Positions 35,549-44,154 of a stretch of DNA of 64,000 bases are shown piece after piece (the first letter of the stretch is position 1; every line of letters begins with the position of its first letter). The notes beneath the pieces were generated by a model. The model was not told where the DNA came from and ran no database searches. It saw only the letters and a program-made list of their open reading frames with translations. The DNA lies in the NCBI RefSeq assembly GCF_003347665.1, contig NZ_QDGA01000013.1, forward strand, positions 57,770 to 121,769. Reading direction: 5' to 3'. The position numbers were made by a program, and so were the translations under genes. Origin of the DNA: Microvirga calopogonii. Lineage in GTDB: Bacteria > Pseudomonadota > Alphaproteobacteria > Rhizobiales > Beijerinckiaceae.

Positions 35549-35773
35549 AATGGGGTGCCCGTGGAAGGGGTGGGGCGGTCCCGGCAGGTAATATGCCCCA
35601 TCGGTTAGGTCGATTCTGCCGGATGTGTTCCCAAAGATAAGTCGGTCTCACTGGCCAACCTAGCCATGGAATAACTGCGGCAGACGCAATTTCTTAAATA
35701 GTCCAACGGGCTGTTGGCCGCTTCGTGCTTAAAATCCGGCGAGCATCGGTATGAAACTTCGCAGCCGGCACGG

Positions 35774-35789
35774 GTTGACAGCTGTCAAC
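35774..35789. repeat. parS-like site
   Basis: GTTGACAGCTGTCAAC, a fully symmetric 16-base palindrome and the outermost site of the set, about 2.1 kb from the repA start. Confidence 0.85.
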
Positions 35790-35926
35790 CGCCTCAGTCG
35801 CAGTGCTGCTACAATTCCGCGATCCGCTCCGTGGCGTGACAGCATCGGCGAGGTGGGCGGGTTGGATCGTGGATCCAGAGACGGGTTGTCTGCCTTACCG
35901 TCCAGCAGGGCAGGGGAGGCTAACCT

Positions 35927-36325
35927 TTGGGACAGGGCCCGACGAGGCGGCGACAATCCTGGGACGAGAGGCAAGGGGACCTATTCGGAGCCTCCCCACC
36001 CAAGCCTGCTGCCGCCAGGCGTGCATCGCCCACCATTCCGACGAAAACTCCCGAGGAGCAGCCTTTAGAGGCCGTGTCGCTTACGACTTTGGCAAAGCGG
36101 GCAAGCCGCCACGAGATCGAAGATATGGTTAACGAGCTCGGCGACGATGAGCTTGCCCACCTAATCGTGAGAGGGGTTAGGACCGTCAGGCGGCGATTGA
36201 CACATGGAGGGCAGGGGGCTGGTCGCTCCACTAGAACCGGCGGGCGGCGAAGCGCATTGGATCGGGCGCTGCAGGAACTCGCGGCCGAACTGTCAGGCTT
36301 CGAAGAGTCAGATGCGGATTGGTGA
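35927..36325 (+). CDS. Plasmid-borne hypothetical protein
   Basis: 132 residues from TTG 35927, supported by a strong AGGGGAGG six bases upstream. Basic and disordered N-terminal third, then a helical segment (HEIEDMVNELGDDELAHLIV) and a second helix (ALDRALQELAAELSGFEE). No family recognised. Its place beside the centromere sites suggests a plasmid maintenance role, but nothing in the sequence proves it. Confidence 0.55.
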   Translation: MGQGPTRRRQSWDERQGDLFGASPPKPAAARRASPTIPTKTPEEQPLEAVSLTTLAKRASRHEIEDMVNELGDDELAHLIVRGVRTVRRRLTHGGQGAGRSTRTGGRRSALDRALQELAAELSGFEESDADW

Positions 36326-36430
36326 GGGGTGAATATAAGCCTAGCTTGAGACCCAGTCTTTGGCAGTTAACCCGAGCCTGTTGGCTCAACCGGGGAGCAA
36401 TTTCACAGATGAAGCTGACCATCCGCGGTG

Positions 36431-37354
36431 CTAAACCACACCCTCCAGCGACGACGGCAAGGCCATCCCGGCCTTCCGTGCTCGATCGAGCTGCTGTTTG
36501 ACGGAAGAGGCGTTCCATTTTGTCCCGCCACGCGGGGTTCGCTCTCGCATGCGTTCGAGTTGCACCGCTATATCTCGCAGTGACAGATTCGGATCGGCCA
36601 TGGCGATGCCAGCAATCAGCATCGAGAGACGATCGTCAGAGGAGCGGCGAGGGGACTTCTCAAGGAGCACCGGATCAGCCATTCGCTGCGAGACCAGTTT
36701 TCGAACCGCACGCCGAAGGCGCTCCTCCGTCCAGTCCTGGCCCCATCCATTCAGAACCCGAACGACGTCGGTCCACGAGTGCCTCGGCCGCATGCGTTTC
36801 ACTGTGGGCATCCACCGATCGGCCGTGGCAATGAGCGGTTCGAGGTATCGTTTTTCTCGGGCAAGTGTCAGCCGGCGGACAGTTTCCGGGCGGTGTTCAC
36901 GAACCCCGGGGCTGCCGAGGATCTTTCCGCGGGCTTTGGCAGCCCGTAGTCCGGCCTTGGTGCGCTCGGAGATCAGAGATCGCTCCAACTGCGCCACCGC
37001 ACCGAGCACTTGCAGCGAGAACATGCCCTGGGGCGTCGATGTATCAATCGGATCCTGGAGCGATTTGAAATGCGCCCCCTTCTTTTCGAGCCCCTCAATG
37101 ACCTCGAGCAGATGGCTCACTGACCGTGCCAACCGGTCGAGGCGCACGACCACGAGCACGTCACCAGCCCGGATCTCCTTGAGCAGTTGAGCAAGAACCG
37201 GACGGGCCCGGGACGCCCCGGAACCCTGCTCCTGATGGATCATCAGGCAGCCGGCTGCCTTGAGCTCGATGAGCTGGGCGTCCGTCATCTGGTCCTCGGT
37301 CGACACGCGGGCATAGCCGATCAGGCGCCGTTTCGGGGCGGGGGAGGGGGCCAT
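36431..37354 (-). CDS. Serine recombinase (resolvase/invertase family)
   Basis: 307 residues. The N-terminal catalytic domain has YARVSTEDQ with Ser18 as nucleophile, VVRLDRLARS, and FSLQVLGAVAQLERSLISER. A resolvase HTH is not obvious; the C-terminal ~120 residues form a longer helical extension with RDIAVQLERM. Beside the partition genes it may resolve replicon multimers; alternatively it is a transposon resolvase. No res site was identified. Confidence 0.85.
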   Translation of the reverse strand: MAPSPAPKRRLIGYARVSTEDQMTDAQLIELKAAGCLMIHQEQGSGASRARPVLAQLLKEIRAGDVLVVVRLDRLARSVSHLLEVIEGLEKKGAHFKSLQDPIDTSTPQGMFSLQVLGAVAQLERSLISERTKAGLRAAKARGKILGSPGVREHRPETVRRLTLAREKRYLEPLIATADRWMPTVKRMRPRHSWTDVVRVLNGWGQDWTEERLRRAVRKLVSQRMADPVLLEKSPRRSSDDRLSMLIAGIAMADPNLSLRDIAVQLERMRERTPRGGTKWNASSVKQQLDRARKAGMALPSSLEGVV

Positions 37355-37414
37355 CAGAGTCGCTGATCTCGGTCCGGTTCTCGGGCTTACTATAGAGAAG
37401 ATGACGTTCGAAGC

Positions 37415-37846
37415 TTATACGGCAGACAACAGATTGGCGGTCGACCATGAGGGCCAGCCAGTCCCCGCGAAATCACGATCGTGGCTCCATAGGTCGGCAT
37501 CCAAGGTCCAGGCCAACGCCAGCAAGTGGGCATCGGTGACGCTGCCGTTACGGGACGCCGGCCCGTTCCTAAGCGCTGTTTCAGCCGCTGCCCTATCCGC
37601 GTCGGTGACGTCCTCACGGGCGATAATGGTCACGAGATCAAGCAGGCTTTCCAGAACGGCGAGATCGCTGGGCCTGACATGCCCGATTACCCGATAGGCC
37701 TCATCAAAGGCTTCTTCGCTGGTGATCAGGCTCCGCCGCCCTGAGATTAGATCCAAATGTGCACCGGTCGTCGACCCCAGGACCGCGGCCACAAGGATAT
37801 TGGCGTCGACCACCAAGGCGGCTGGAACGCCGCGCGGTCGGCTCAA
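37415..37846 (-). CDS. PIN domain toxin (VapC-like)
   Basis: 143 residues. PIN-domain acidic residues are visible: Asp14 (LVVDANILVAA), Glu in SEEAFDEAYR, Asp in SVTDAHLLALA and DADLWSHDRDF. These coordinate metal for RNA cleavage. It overlaps the upstream antitoxin gene by ATGA, the classic toxin-antitoxin layout, and would help keep the replicon by post-segregational killing. Confidence 0.85.
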   Translation of the reverse strand: MSRPRGVPAALVVDANILVAAVLGSTTGAHLDLISGRRSLITSEEAFDEAYRVIGHVRPSDLAVLESLLDLVTIIAREDVTDADRAAAETALRNGPASRNGSVTDAHLLALAWTLDADLWSHDRDFAGTGWPSWSTANLLSAV

Positions 37847-38073
37847 GGACCGAACTCGCGGTCAAGGGCAGCCTGCTCCTCGGGAGAGCGCTGGGACTGC
37901 GCCTTCGCCAGCGCCTGACGGAACCGTGCCCGAGCCGCTTCGGAGGCCGGGCGCAGGGGAACGAGCAGTGCGACTGTCCGCCCGTCACTCTGCACGGGGA
38001 CAGCGCCTGGCAACTGCTCGATCGAAGCCGCCGACAGTTTCTGGAGTTCTCTCATCGTTATCGCATGTGCCAT
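37843..38073 (-). CDS. Antitoxin (Phd/YefM-like) of the PIN toxin
   Basis: 76 residues. TMRELQKLSAASIEQLPG followed by VPVQSDGRTVALLVPLRP has the short DNA-binding and strand pattern of Phd/YefM-type antitoxins. The Arg/Gln-rich tail would wrap the toxin. First gene of the pair and probably the autorepressor. Confidence 0.75.
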   Translation of the reverse strand: MAHAITMRELQKLSAASIEQLPGAVPVQSDGRTVALLVPLRPASEAARARFRQALAKAQSQRSPEEQAALDREFGP

Positions 38074-38150
38074 GCTATGTATGTAAACGTGTAGGGCGAT
38101 ATTTTCAAGCGAAGTGAAGACGATTTGTACAATTTCACAAGACGCGTACT

Positions 38151-38448
38151 AACGATCGTTTGAAGACGTATCTCAAGCCCTTTTGTTAACCAGCAGGGGA
38201 GGGAAGGGCTTCCCCTCGGCCAGCGAAAATGCTTTGAAAACAAGGGATTTAGCAGTTCGGCTGCTGAAGAGAGGCCGACACAAGCCTCCGTGATCAGATC
38301 CCACACGAAGCCGCTTACAATGCTCTCTGACAAACCAACGAAATTATTAAGCTCAGGTCGTAGTAAGTTCCTGCTTCGCTTCCTCTAATGCCGTCACGCC
38401 CAATCATATCAATAGGTTAAATGTTTGGACGAAGCGTAGCTTTTGGGT
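38151..38448 (-). repeat. Inverted-repeat arm 2 flanking the partition module
   Basis: Reverse-complement relative of 30711-31010 (see arm 1). At its right side it reads CGTAGCTTTTGGGTAAGCGGGG, which continues after the newer IS66 insertion (at 40447) as TAAGCGGGGCAGAT, an IS66-like end. Arm 1 likewise abuts an IS66 end. The arms enclose about 7.1 kb. Confidence 0.78.
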
Positions 38449-38520
38449 AAGCGGGGGTAAGTGGGGCAGTTTGGGGGGCAAGGGATTCCTCCGGGGCGGC
38501 ATTCATGATTCAATCCATGG

Positions 38521-40131
38521 ATGACGGGACCACGCTCTGATGTCGCTAAGCCCCTGTCTCAGAAGGCGCTGCGCCTGCTGGTCTCGGATCTGGCCGGCAA
38601 GATCGAGAGACTGGAGGAGGAGGTCGAGCGGCTGCGCCTGGACAACAGCAACCTGCACGCCAGCAATCAGGCTCTGAAGGACGAGATCGCCCGGCTCAAG
38701 CACCTGCCGCCGCGCCCGCCCTTCAAGCCCTCCGGCATGGAGAAAGCCACCCAGCCGCGCCCTGCTGGTCCAGGCCGGCGTCCCGGCCGCGGCGCCAAAC
38801 GGGATCGGGTCACCCGCGAGATCACGCTCCCGGTCGAGGCTCCGCCCGGCTCGCGCTTCAAAGGCTACAAGACGGTGGTGCGGCGGGACCTGGTGCTGGT
38901 CGCCGAGGTCGTGCGCTACAAGCGGGAACGATGGGTGACGCCCGAGGGGCAGACCCTCATCGCGCCGCTGCCGGCGGGGATCGCGGGCGGGTTCGGTCCC
39001 GGTGTGCGGCGGTTCTGCCTGGCCCTGCACACACAAGGCCAGGTGACCACCGAACGCCTCACCGATCTGCTCAACGGCATCGGCCTGGCGATCTCCAAAC
39101 GGCAGGTGGTGCGCCTGCTCACCGCCGATCTGGAGGCGTTCGCGCAGGAAGACCGCGCGGTCCTGCAGGCCGGCCTGGTCACCTCGCCATACCTCACCGT
39201 CGACGACACCGGTGCGCGCCATGCCCGCCGTCCTGGGGTCACCACGCAGATCGGCGGCGAACGCTTTTGCGTCTTTCGCACCGGCCGGTCGAAATCGCGC
39301 CTGAACTTCCTGACGCTGCTGCGGGGTGGCTGCGAGGAGTATGTCGTCAACGAAGCCGCGCTGGACTATCTGCGCCGGCAGCCGGTCGAAGCCGCCGTGC
39401 TCGCCCGGGTGAGCCAGCTCCAGGGCCACGTGTTCGGCTCGCAGATGGAGTGGTGGCAGCATCTGCTGCGGTGCTCGATCAACATCTTCGACAGGCCCCT
39501 GCTGCAGGCGCTGGACGAAGCCGCCACCTGGGGGGCGCTCCGGCATCACGGGCTAATGGCCAACACGGTCGTGGTCTCTGACGATGCCGGCCAGTTCCGG
39601 GTTGCCACGCATGCCTTGTGCTGGGTTCATGCCGAGCGCCACCTCGAGAAGCTGATGCCGGCCTCGCCCAAGCAGGCGAAAGCCGTTGAGCTGGTCCGCG
39701 CGGCAATCTGGTGCTTCTATCGGAGCCTGAAGCTGTGGAAGCAGAGCCCGGCACCAGACGCCGAGGCGTCATTCCGGCGCCAGTTCAACCGGATCTTTGG
39801 CCAGCGCACGGGCTACAAGGAACTCGACGAACTGCTCGCCCGCCTGGCCCGGCGGAAAGCCGAGCTGCTGCGGGTGCTTGAGCGCCCGGAGATCCCGCTG
39901 CACACCAATGCGTCGGAGAACGACCTGCGCGCCTGCGTGATCAAGCGCAAGATCTCCGGCGGCACGATGAGTGCGGATGGCCGCCTGGCCCGCGACGTGA
40001 TGCTGGGGCTCTCGAAGACCTGCCGCAAGCTTGGGCTGTCGTTCTTCGCCTATCTCGGAGACCGGCTGGGATTGAACACAGGTCAGCCGAAGATCCCGCC
40101 GCTGGCCGACCTCGTCACCCGGGCAGCCTGA
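38521..40131 (+). CDS. IS66 family transposase TnpC
   Basis: 536 residues. An N-terminal coiled-coil (KIERLEEEVERLRLDNSNLH), a linker with RRPGRGAKRDR, then the DDE domain with LTVDDTGARH, VSDDAGQF, CWVHAERHLEKL and HTNASENDLRACVIKRKISG. Appears complete. The second copy's 3' end is at 30.3-30.7 kb. Confidence 0.92.
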   Translation: MTGPRSDVAKPLSQKALRLLVSDLAGKIERLEEEVERLRLDNSNLHASNQALKDEIARLKHLPPRPPFKPSGMEKATQPRPAGPGRRPGRGAKRDRVTREITLPVEAPPGSRFKGYKTVVRRDLVLVAEVVRYKRERWVTPEGQTLIAPLPAGIAGGFGPGVRRFCLALHTQGQVTTERLTDLLNGIGLAISKRQVVRLLTADLEAFAQEDRAVLQAGLVTSPYLTVDDTGARHARRPGVTTQIGGERFCVFRTGRSKSRLNFLTLLRGGCEEYVVNEAALDYLRRQPVEAAVLARVSQLQGHVFGSQMEWWQHLLRCSINIFDRPLLQALDEAATWGALRHHGLMANTVVVSDDAGQFRVATHALCWVHAERHLEKLMPASPKQAKAVELVRAAIWCFYRSLKLWKQSPAPDAEASFRRQFNRIFGQRTGYKELDELLARLARRKAELLRVLERPEIPLHTNASENDLRACVIKRKISGGTMSADGRLARDVMLGLSKTCRKLGLSFFAYLGDRLGLNTGQPKIPPLADLVTRAA

Positions 40132-40204
40132 GGGCCGCGGCCCACACTCTGCTCTGCTGACGTTCAGGCGTTATCCGCTCATCAGCCTGTCACGGAGACA
40201 TAGC

Positions 40205-40393
40205 ATGCACGAGGACAGTCCCAACACCCGCATCGCGATGGTCCTCATCTTCATGGGGCTGGTGGTTGCCTTGGCCGCCGTGCTGTTTGTGATGATCGCT
40301 TACGGATATGGCGAAACGTCAGGGCCGGGAGGGTTCCCGTCTGCGCAGGTGGAGGGTCGGAACTACCAGTCGGCACGGTCATCCATAGATTGA
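40205..40393 (+). CDS. Small single-span membrane protein, IS66 passenger
   Basis: 62 residues from ATG 40205, with GGAG upstream. One hydrophobic span (IAMVLIFMGLVVALAAVLFV) and a short polar tail. Lies inside the IS66 ends downstream of tnpC. No family recognised; it may be a chance passenger. Confidence 0.5.
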   Translation: MHEDSPNTRIAMVLIFMGLVVALAAVLFVMIAYGYGETSGPGGFPSAQVEGRNYQSARSSID

Positions 40394-40461
40394 AGCCCGA
40401 AGGCCGGTCTGCAGGTATCCCTTGCCCCCTAATCTGCCCCGGTTACTAAGCGGGGCAGATA

Positions 40462-41987
40462 CTTTCAATTACCCACATCTCCGGAGCGAGCACCGCTTCA
40501 GCGTGCACAACAGGACTCGGGCGTGATTCCTTGTTGGGCACCCGTTCAGATGGAGGGGTGCCATGGATCCGATGCTCGAGGGTGCCGCGTGGCTCGATGA
40601 GGAACTCGCCGGATCAACCTTTGCCGATGCACGGCTGAGCCAGCGTCTGTGGCGGCTCCTGGAGCAGCTCGGCGGGGCGATGGGAGCGAGCCTGCCGCTG
40701 GCCTGCCAGGACTGGGCCGCCACCAAGGCCGCTTATCGCTTCTTCGACAATGACCGGGTCAGCGAGGCTGAGATCCTGGCCGGCCATTTCGCGGCGACCG
40801 CCAGCCGCGTGGCCGCGACCGAGGGGCCGATCCTCATCCTTCATGACACCACCGAGTTCGTCTATCACCGGGTCCGGCCCGAGCCGCTCGGCGTCACTGG
40901 GCAATATCCCTGCCGCAGCCCCACTTATGATCGGCGCCAGCTGTTTACCGTCTGCGGTCTTCTGATGCACTCAAGCCTTGGCGTCACGCCGGACGGGCTG
41001 CCGCTGGGGCTGTGTGCGATCAAGTTCTGGACGCGCGCCAGCTTCAAGGGCACGAGCGTGCTCAAGCGGCATATCAACCCGACGCGCGTGCCGATCGAGC
41101 AGAAAGAGAGCCTCCGCTGGCTCGAGAACATGCGCCAGTCCTCGGCGCTTGTTGCTGATTCGGCACGGTGCATCCACATCGGCGATCGCGAGAGCGACAT
41201 CTATGAGCTGTTCGTCACGGCGCACGAGCTCGGCACGCACTTTCTCGTCCGCAGCTGTGTCGACCGGCGGGCCGATGACGGCACCCAGACGATCATCGCA
41301 GCCCTGGACAAGGTGCCTGGCCAAGGCGAGCACCGGATCGGGGTGCGCGACGACAACGGCAAGGACAGCCAGGCGCATCTCACCATCAAGTACCAGCGCC
41401 TTCAGGTGCTGCCGCCCCTCGCCAAGCAGAAGCGCTATCCCGCTCTCGCGCTCACCGTGATCTGTGCTGATGAACAAGAAACACCCGAGAACCGCCAGCC
41501 GATCCACTGGCGCCTCATCACCGATCTGCCTGTCACCAGCGTCGATGAGGCGATCGAGAAGATCAGCTGGTACGCCCTGCGCTGGAACATCGAGCTGTTC
41601 CACAAGATCCTGAAATCGGGCAGCCGGGCTGAGGAGGCGAAACTCCGGTCGGCCGAGCGGCTGGTCAAAGTGCTGGCGCTGTTCAGCATCCTGGCATGGC
41701 GGGTGTTCTGGCTGACGATGCTCAATCGAACGGCACCCACGGCATCCCCACGCCTGGTCTTCACCCCGCTCGAGATCCGCCTGCTCGATCAGCTGGCCAA
41801 GGACAAGGCGTCGTCACCGGCGCCAACGCTGTCCCACTATCTGACCAAGATCGCCCGGCTTGGCGGCTATCTCGCGCGCGCCAAAGATCCGCCGCCCGGC
41901 AACATGGTCCTATGGCGCGGCCTCTCGCGCCTCACCGACATCGAACTCGGCGCCTCCCTTCGCATGAGGCTTGTGGGTAATTGAAAG
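40462..41987 (+). mobile_element. IS4-family insertion sequence
   Basis: The 16-base perfect inverted repeats CTTTCAATTACCCACA (40462-40477) and its complement (41972-41987) bound a 1.5-kb element; the transposase stop lies inside the right repeat. The flanks (GGGCAGATA and GGCATTTCG) do not match, so the surroundings have been rearranged since insertion. Confidence 0.85.
40563..41984 (+). CDS. IS4 family transposase (Tn5-like group)
   Basis: 473 residues. The N-terminal Tn5-type domain (AWLDEELAGSTFADARLSQR), then DDE residues in ILHDTTEFVY, HIGDRESDIYELF and the YREK-like ALRWNIELFHKILKSG. Full length and apparently intact. Confidence 0.92.
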   Translation: MDPMLEGAAWLDEELAGSTFADARLSQRLWRLLEQLGGAMGASLPLACQDWAATKAAYRFFDNDRVSEAEILAGHFAATASRVAATEGPILILHDTTEFVYHRVRPEPLGVTGQYPCRSPTYDRRQLFTVCGLLMHSSLGVTPDGLPLGLCAIKFWTRASFKGTSVLKRHINPTRVPIEQKESLRWLENMRQSSALVADSARCIHIGDRESDIYELFVTAHELGTHFLVRSCVDRRADDGTQTIIAALDKVPGQGEHRIGVRDDNGKDSQAHLTIKYQRLQVLPPLAKQKRYPALALTVICADEQETPENRQPIHWRLITDLPVTSVDEAIEKISWYALRWNIELFHKILKSGSRAEEAKLRSAERLVKVLALFSILAWRVFWLTMLNRTAPTASPRLVFTPLEIRLLDQLAKDKASSPAPTLSHYLTKIARLGGYLARAKDPPPGNMVLWRGLSRLTDIELGASLRMRLVGN

Positions 41988-42330
41988 GGCATTTCGGGGG
42001 GCCATACCTCAGGCTACTCGGGCTTCGAAGACAGCCCGTCTAATCTCCTATCCCCTGGAAGAGGCGGTCGCGATCGGCCACAAGGATCTCGACCGGCTGA
42101 GCCTCGCCCGCGCGCTGAAAGATCGGGTGACACGCACCTGCCGCGGCAACTCCAAGCTGCCCGACCTGGCGGAGCTGTTTCCCTCGCGTCCGCTGGTGAC
42201 GGTGCCGCTCGGGGCCAAGCTGTTGAAGGTCACCCCCAGGGCCTTCAATCTCATGCTGGCCCAGCTCGGCGGCGCCCGCCCGCGCGGGCTCTCCGGCCGA
42301 ACCCGCTATCGCGCCTGGGGCATCGTGTGA
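41988..42330 (+). pseudogene. RHE_PE00001-type HTH protein, C-terminal remnant
   Basis: The frame encodes the C-terminal ~100 residues (DLDRLSLARALKDRV, LPDLAELFPSRPLVTVPLGA, HTH-like LLKVTPRAFNLMLAQLGG, ending RYRAWGIV-stop). The N-terminal part is lost at the IS4 right end. It is the opposite-strand counterpart of the remnant at 28.3-28.5 kb. Confidence 0.65.
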
Positions 42331-42449
42331 GATGCCTGTTCAATGATGGGCTATCCGAAGGAGACACCAAGCGGCGGTTCATGATCCACACGTATCAGGT
42401 ATTCTGGGTTGCGGTCTCGAGGAGGACCGACCAATCCAGGAGCTGTCGC

Positions 42450-42659
42450 ATGCCCAAACTGACGGTGAGCTGGGATGAGAATGGGCCTGTGTTACAGACG
42501 GCCGAGGTTGAGACCCCCTCGTCGGATCGGCGCTGGAGCGCTCCGGTCGGGCAGCTGACGGAGGAGGAGAGACAGGAGTTGCTGTCGGCGGCCCAAGCCC
42601 TGGCACAGCTGATCTCTGAACTGGCAGCGGAGGACACGTTCTTCAGCAATCCTCGCTAG
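42450..42659 (+). CDS. Small hypothetical protein
   Basis: 69 residues from ATG 42450, with AGGAG eight bases upstream. A strand-like start (PKLTVSWDENGPVLQTAEV) and a helical acidic end (LTEEERQELLSAAQALAQLI). No family recognised. Followed by the cyclase gene on the same strand. Confidence 0.5.
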   Translation: MPKLTVSWDENGPVLQTAEVETPSSDRRWSAPVGQLTEEERQELLSAAQALAQLISELAAEDTFFSNPR

Positions 42660-42727
42660 CCACTGGGCGTAAAAGCCCGATCCATCCAGCGGATCTGGCT
42701 TGTGGTACCGTGCCGTAAGGAAGCTCG

Positions 42728-44074
42728 ATGAAAAGCTCGCGCACCCCACCAGAGACGCGATACGCCAAGAGCGGCGATATCCATATCGCCTACCAGATCA
42801 TCGGCGGCGGTCCGCTCGACCTTGTGTTCGTTCCAGGTTTCATCTCCCACGTCGAGTGGTTCTGGGAAGAACCCACCTGCGCTGGGTTCTTCGCCCGACT
42901 AGCCTCTTTTGCCCGTCTGATCCTGTTCGACAAACGCGGCACCGGGCTCTCCGACCGCGTGGCACATGTGCCCACCCTCGAGCAGCGGATGGATGACGTG
43001 CGCGCGGTCCTCGACGCTGCGGGATCTGAGCGGGCTGCCATATTGGGTGTGTCCGAGGGTGGCCCAATGAGCGTGCTGTTCGCCGCGACCTATCCGGAGC
43101 GCACCGCCGCTCTGGTACTGTACGGCACCTTTGCCGAATTCAGCTCGTGGGTGGCAACGCCGCAGGATCTCGAGCACATCTTGGCATACATGGACGCCTC
43201 CTGGGGCACTGGTGCGAGCCTGCCCCGGTTCGCTCCGAGTGTGGCCGACGACGAGCGGTTCCAGCACTGGTGGGCCCGCCACGAGCGTCTGGGCGCCAGC
43301 CCCGGGGCGGCAATGGCCCTGATGCGGATGAACAGCGAGATTGATGTCCGGCCCGTGCTGCCGGTGGTGCATGTCCCAACGCTCGTTTTGCATCGCCGGG
43401 ACGACGTAAACATCACAGTGATCGCAGGGCGCCACATCGCACAACAGATCCCAGGGGCGAAATACATCGAACTGGCTGGCCGGGATCACGTGCCCTGGAT
43501 TGGTGATGCTGATGCCATGCTCAATGAGATCCAGGAGTTTCTCACCGGCGTGCGTCATGTCCCCGAACCAGACCGGGTGCTTGCGACAGTTCTGTTCATC
43601 GACGTGGTCGGCTCGACCGAACGGGCGGCCGCTCTGGGCGACCGCCGCTGGCGTGACCAGCTGGAGAGCTACTACCACTCGGTGCGGCAGGAACTTGGTC
43701 GGTTCAAGGGCCGGGAAATCAGCACGGTTGGTGACGGAGTGCTGGCGACCTTTGATGGACCTGCGCGGGCGATCCGTTGCGCCTGTGCGATCCGAGATGC
43801 GGTGCACCAGCTCGGCCTCGAGATCCGGGCCGGCCTGCACACCGGCGAATGCGAGGTTCTGGCGGGTGGGGCTGACGTGGGTGGGATCGCCGTCCACATC
43901 GGGGCCCGGGTGGCGGCAATCGCCGCCCCTGGCGAGGTGCTGGTCTCGAGTACGGTGAAGGATCTGGTCGCGGGTTCAGGACTTCAGTTTCAGGACCGGG
44001 GCGCCCGCACTCTCAAGGGGGTGCCCTCGAAATGGCGATTGTTTGCGGTGGAGCATAACAGGCCGCCTGCCTAG
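42728..44074 (+). CDS. Alpha/beta hydrolase fused to class III adenylate/guanylate cyclase
   Basis: 448 residues in two domains. Residues ~10-275 are an alpha/beta hydrolase: FVPGFISHVEW oxyanion region, nucleophile Ser109 in GVSEGG, catalytic His254 in GRDHVPW. Residues ~285-440 are a CHD cyclase with metal Asp292 (FIDVVGST) and Asp336 (STVGDGVLATF), and LHTGECEV. The purine- and ribose-binding residues are not easily read. A hydrolase-cyclase fusion may sense a small molecule and make a cyclic nucleotide. No membrane segment is seen. Confidence 0.88.
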   Translation: MKSSRTPPETRYAKSGDIHIAYQIIGGGPLDLVFVPGFISHVEWFWEEPTCAGFFARLASFARLILFDKRGTGLSDRVAHVPTLEQRMDDVRAVLDAAGSERAAILGVSEGGPMSVLFAATYPERTAALVLYGTFAEFSSWVATPQDLEHILAYMDASWGTGASLPRFAPSVADDERFQHWWARHERLGASPGAAMALMRMNSEIDVRPVLPVVHVPTLVLHRRDDVNITVIAGRHIAQQIPGAKYIELAGRDHVPWIGDADAMLNEIQEFLTGVRHVPEPDRVLATVLFIDVVGSTERAAALGDRRWRDQLESYYHSVRQELGRFKGREISTVGDGVLATFDGPARAIRCACAIRDAVHQLGLEIRAGLHTGECEVLAGGADVGGIAVHIGARVAAIAAPGEVLVSSTVKDLVAGSGLQFQDRGARTLKGVPSKWRLFAVEHNRPPA

Positions 44075-44154
44075 CCAAAGGCCAGCTCTGCGCAAGCGAG
44101 GGAGCATGCCGGTGAAGGCAGTCTTGTTCTTGCGCATGCTGACGGGAGGCGAAA

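Larger units (their letters stand above)
38457..40446 (+). mobile_element. IS66-family element (single-tnpC type) with passenger gene
   Basis: The terminal repeats begin GTAAGTGGGGCAG (38457) and end CTGCCCCGGTTAC (40446), similar over about 23 bases. Flanks show a duplication TAAGCGGGG at 38448-38456 and 40447-40455 (IS66 makes 8-base duplications; the ninth base may be chance). It has no tnpA or tnpB, as in the ISBst12 group. About 300 extra bases with a small gene lie between tnpC and the right end, absent from the truncated copy at 30.7 kb. Confidence 0.85.

Noticed and set aside
38503..39549. 348-codon frame antisense to the IS66 transposase
   Set aside because: Mirror frame of a high-GC gene; its composition reflects the transposase on the other strand.
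42899..43897. 332-codon frame antisense to the hydrolase-cyclase gene
   Set aside because: The sense strand encodes two clear enzyme domains with catalytic residues; the antisense frame has none.
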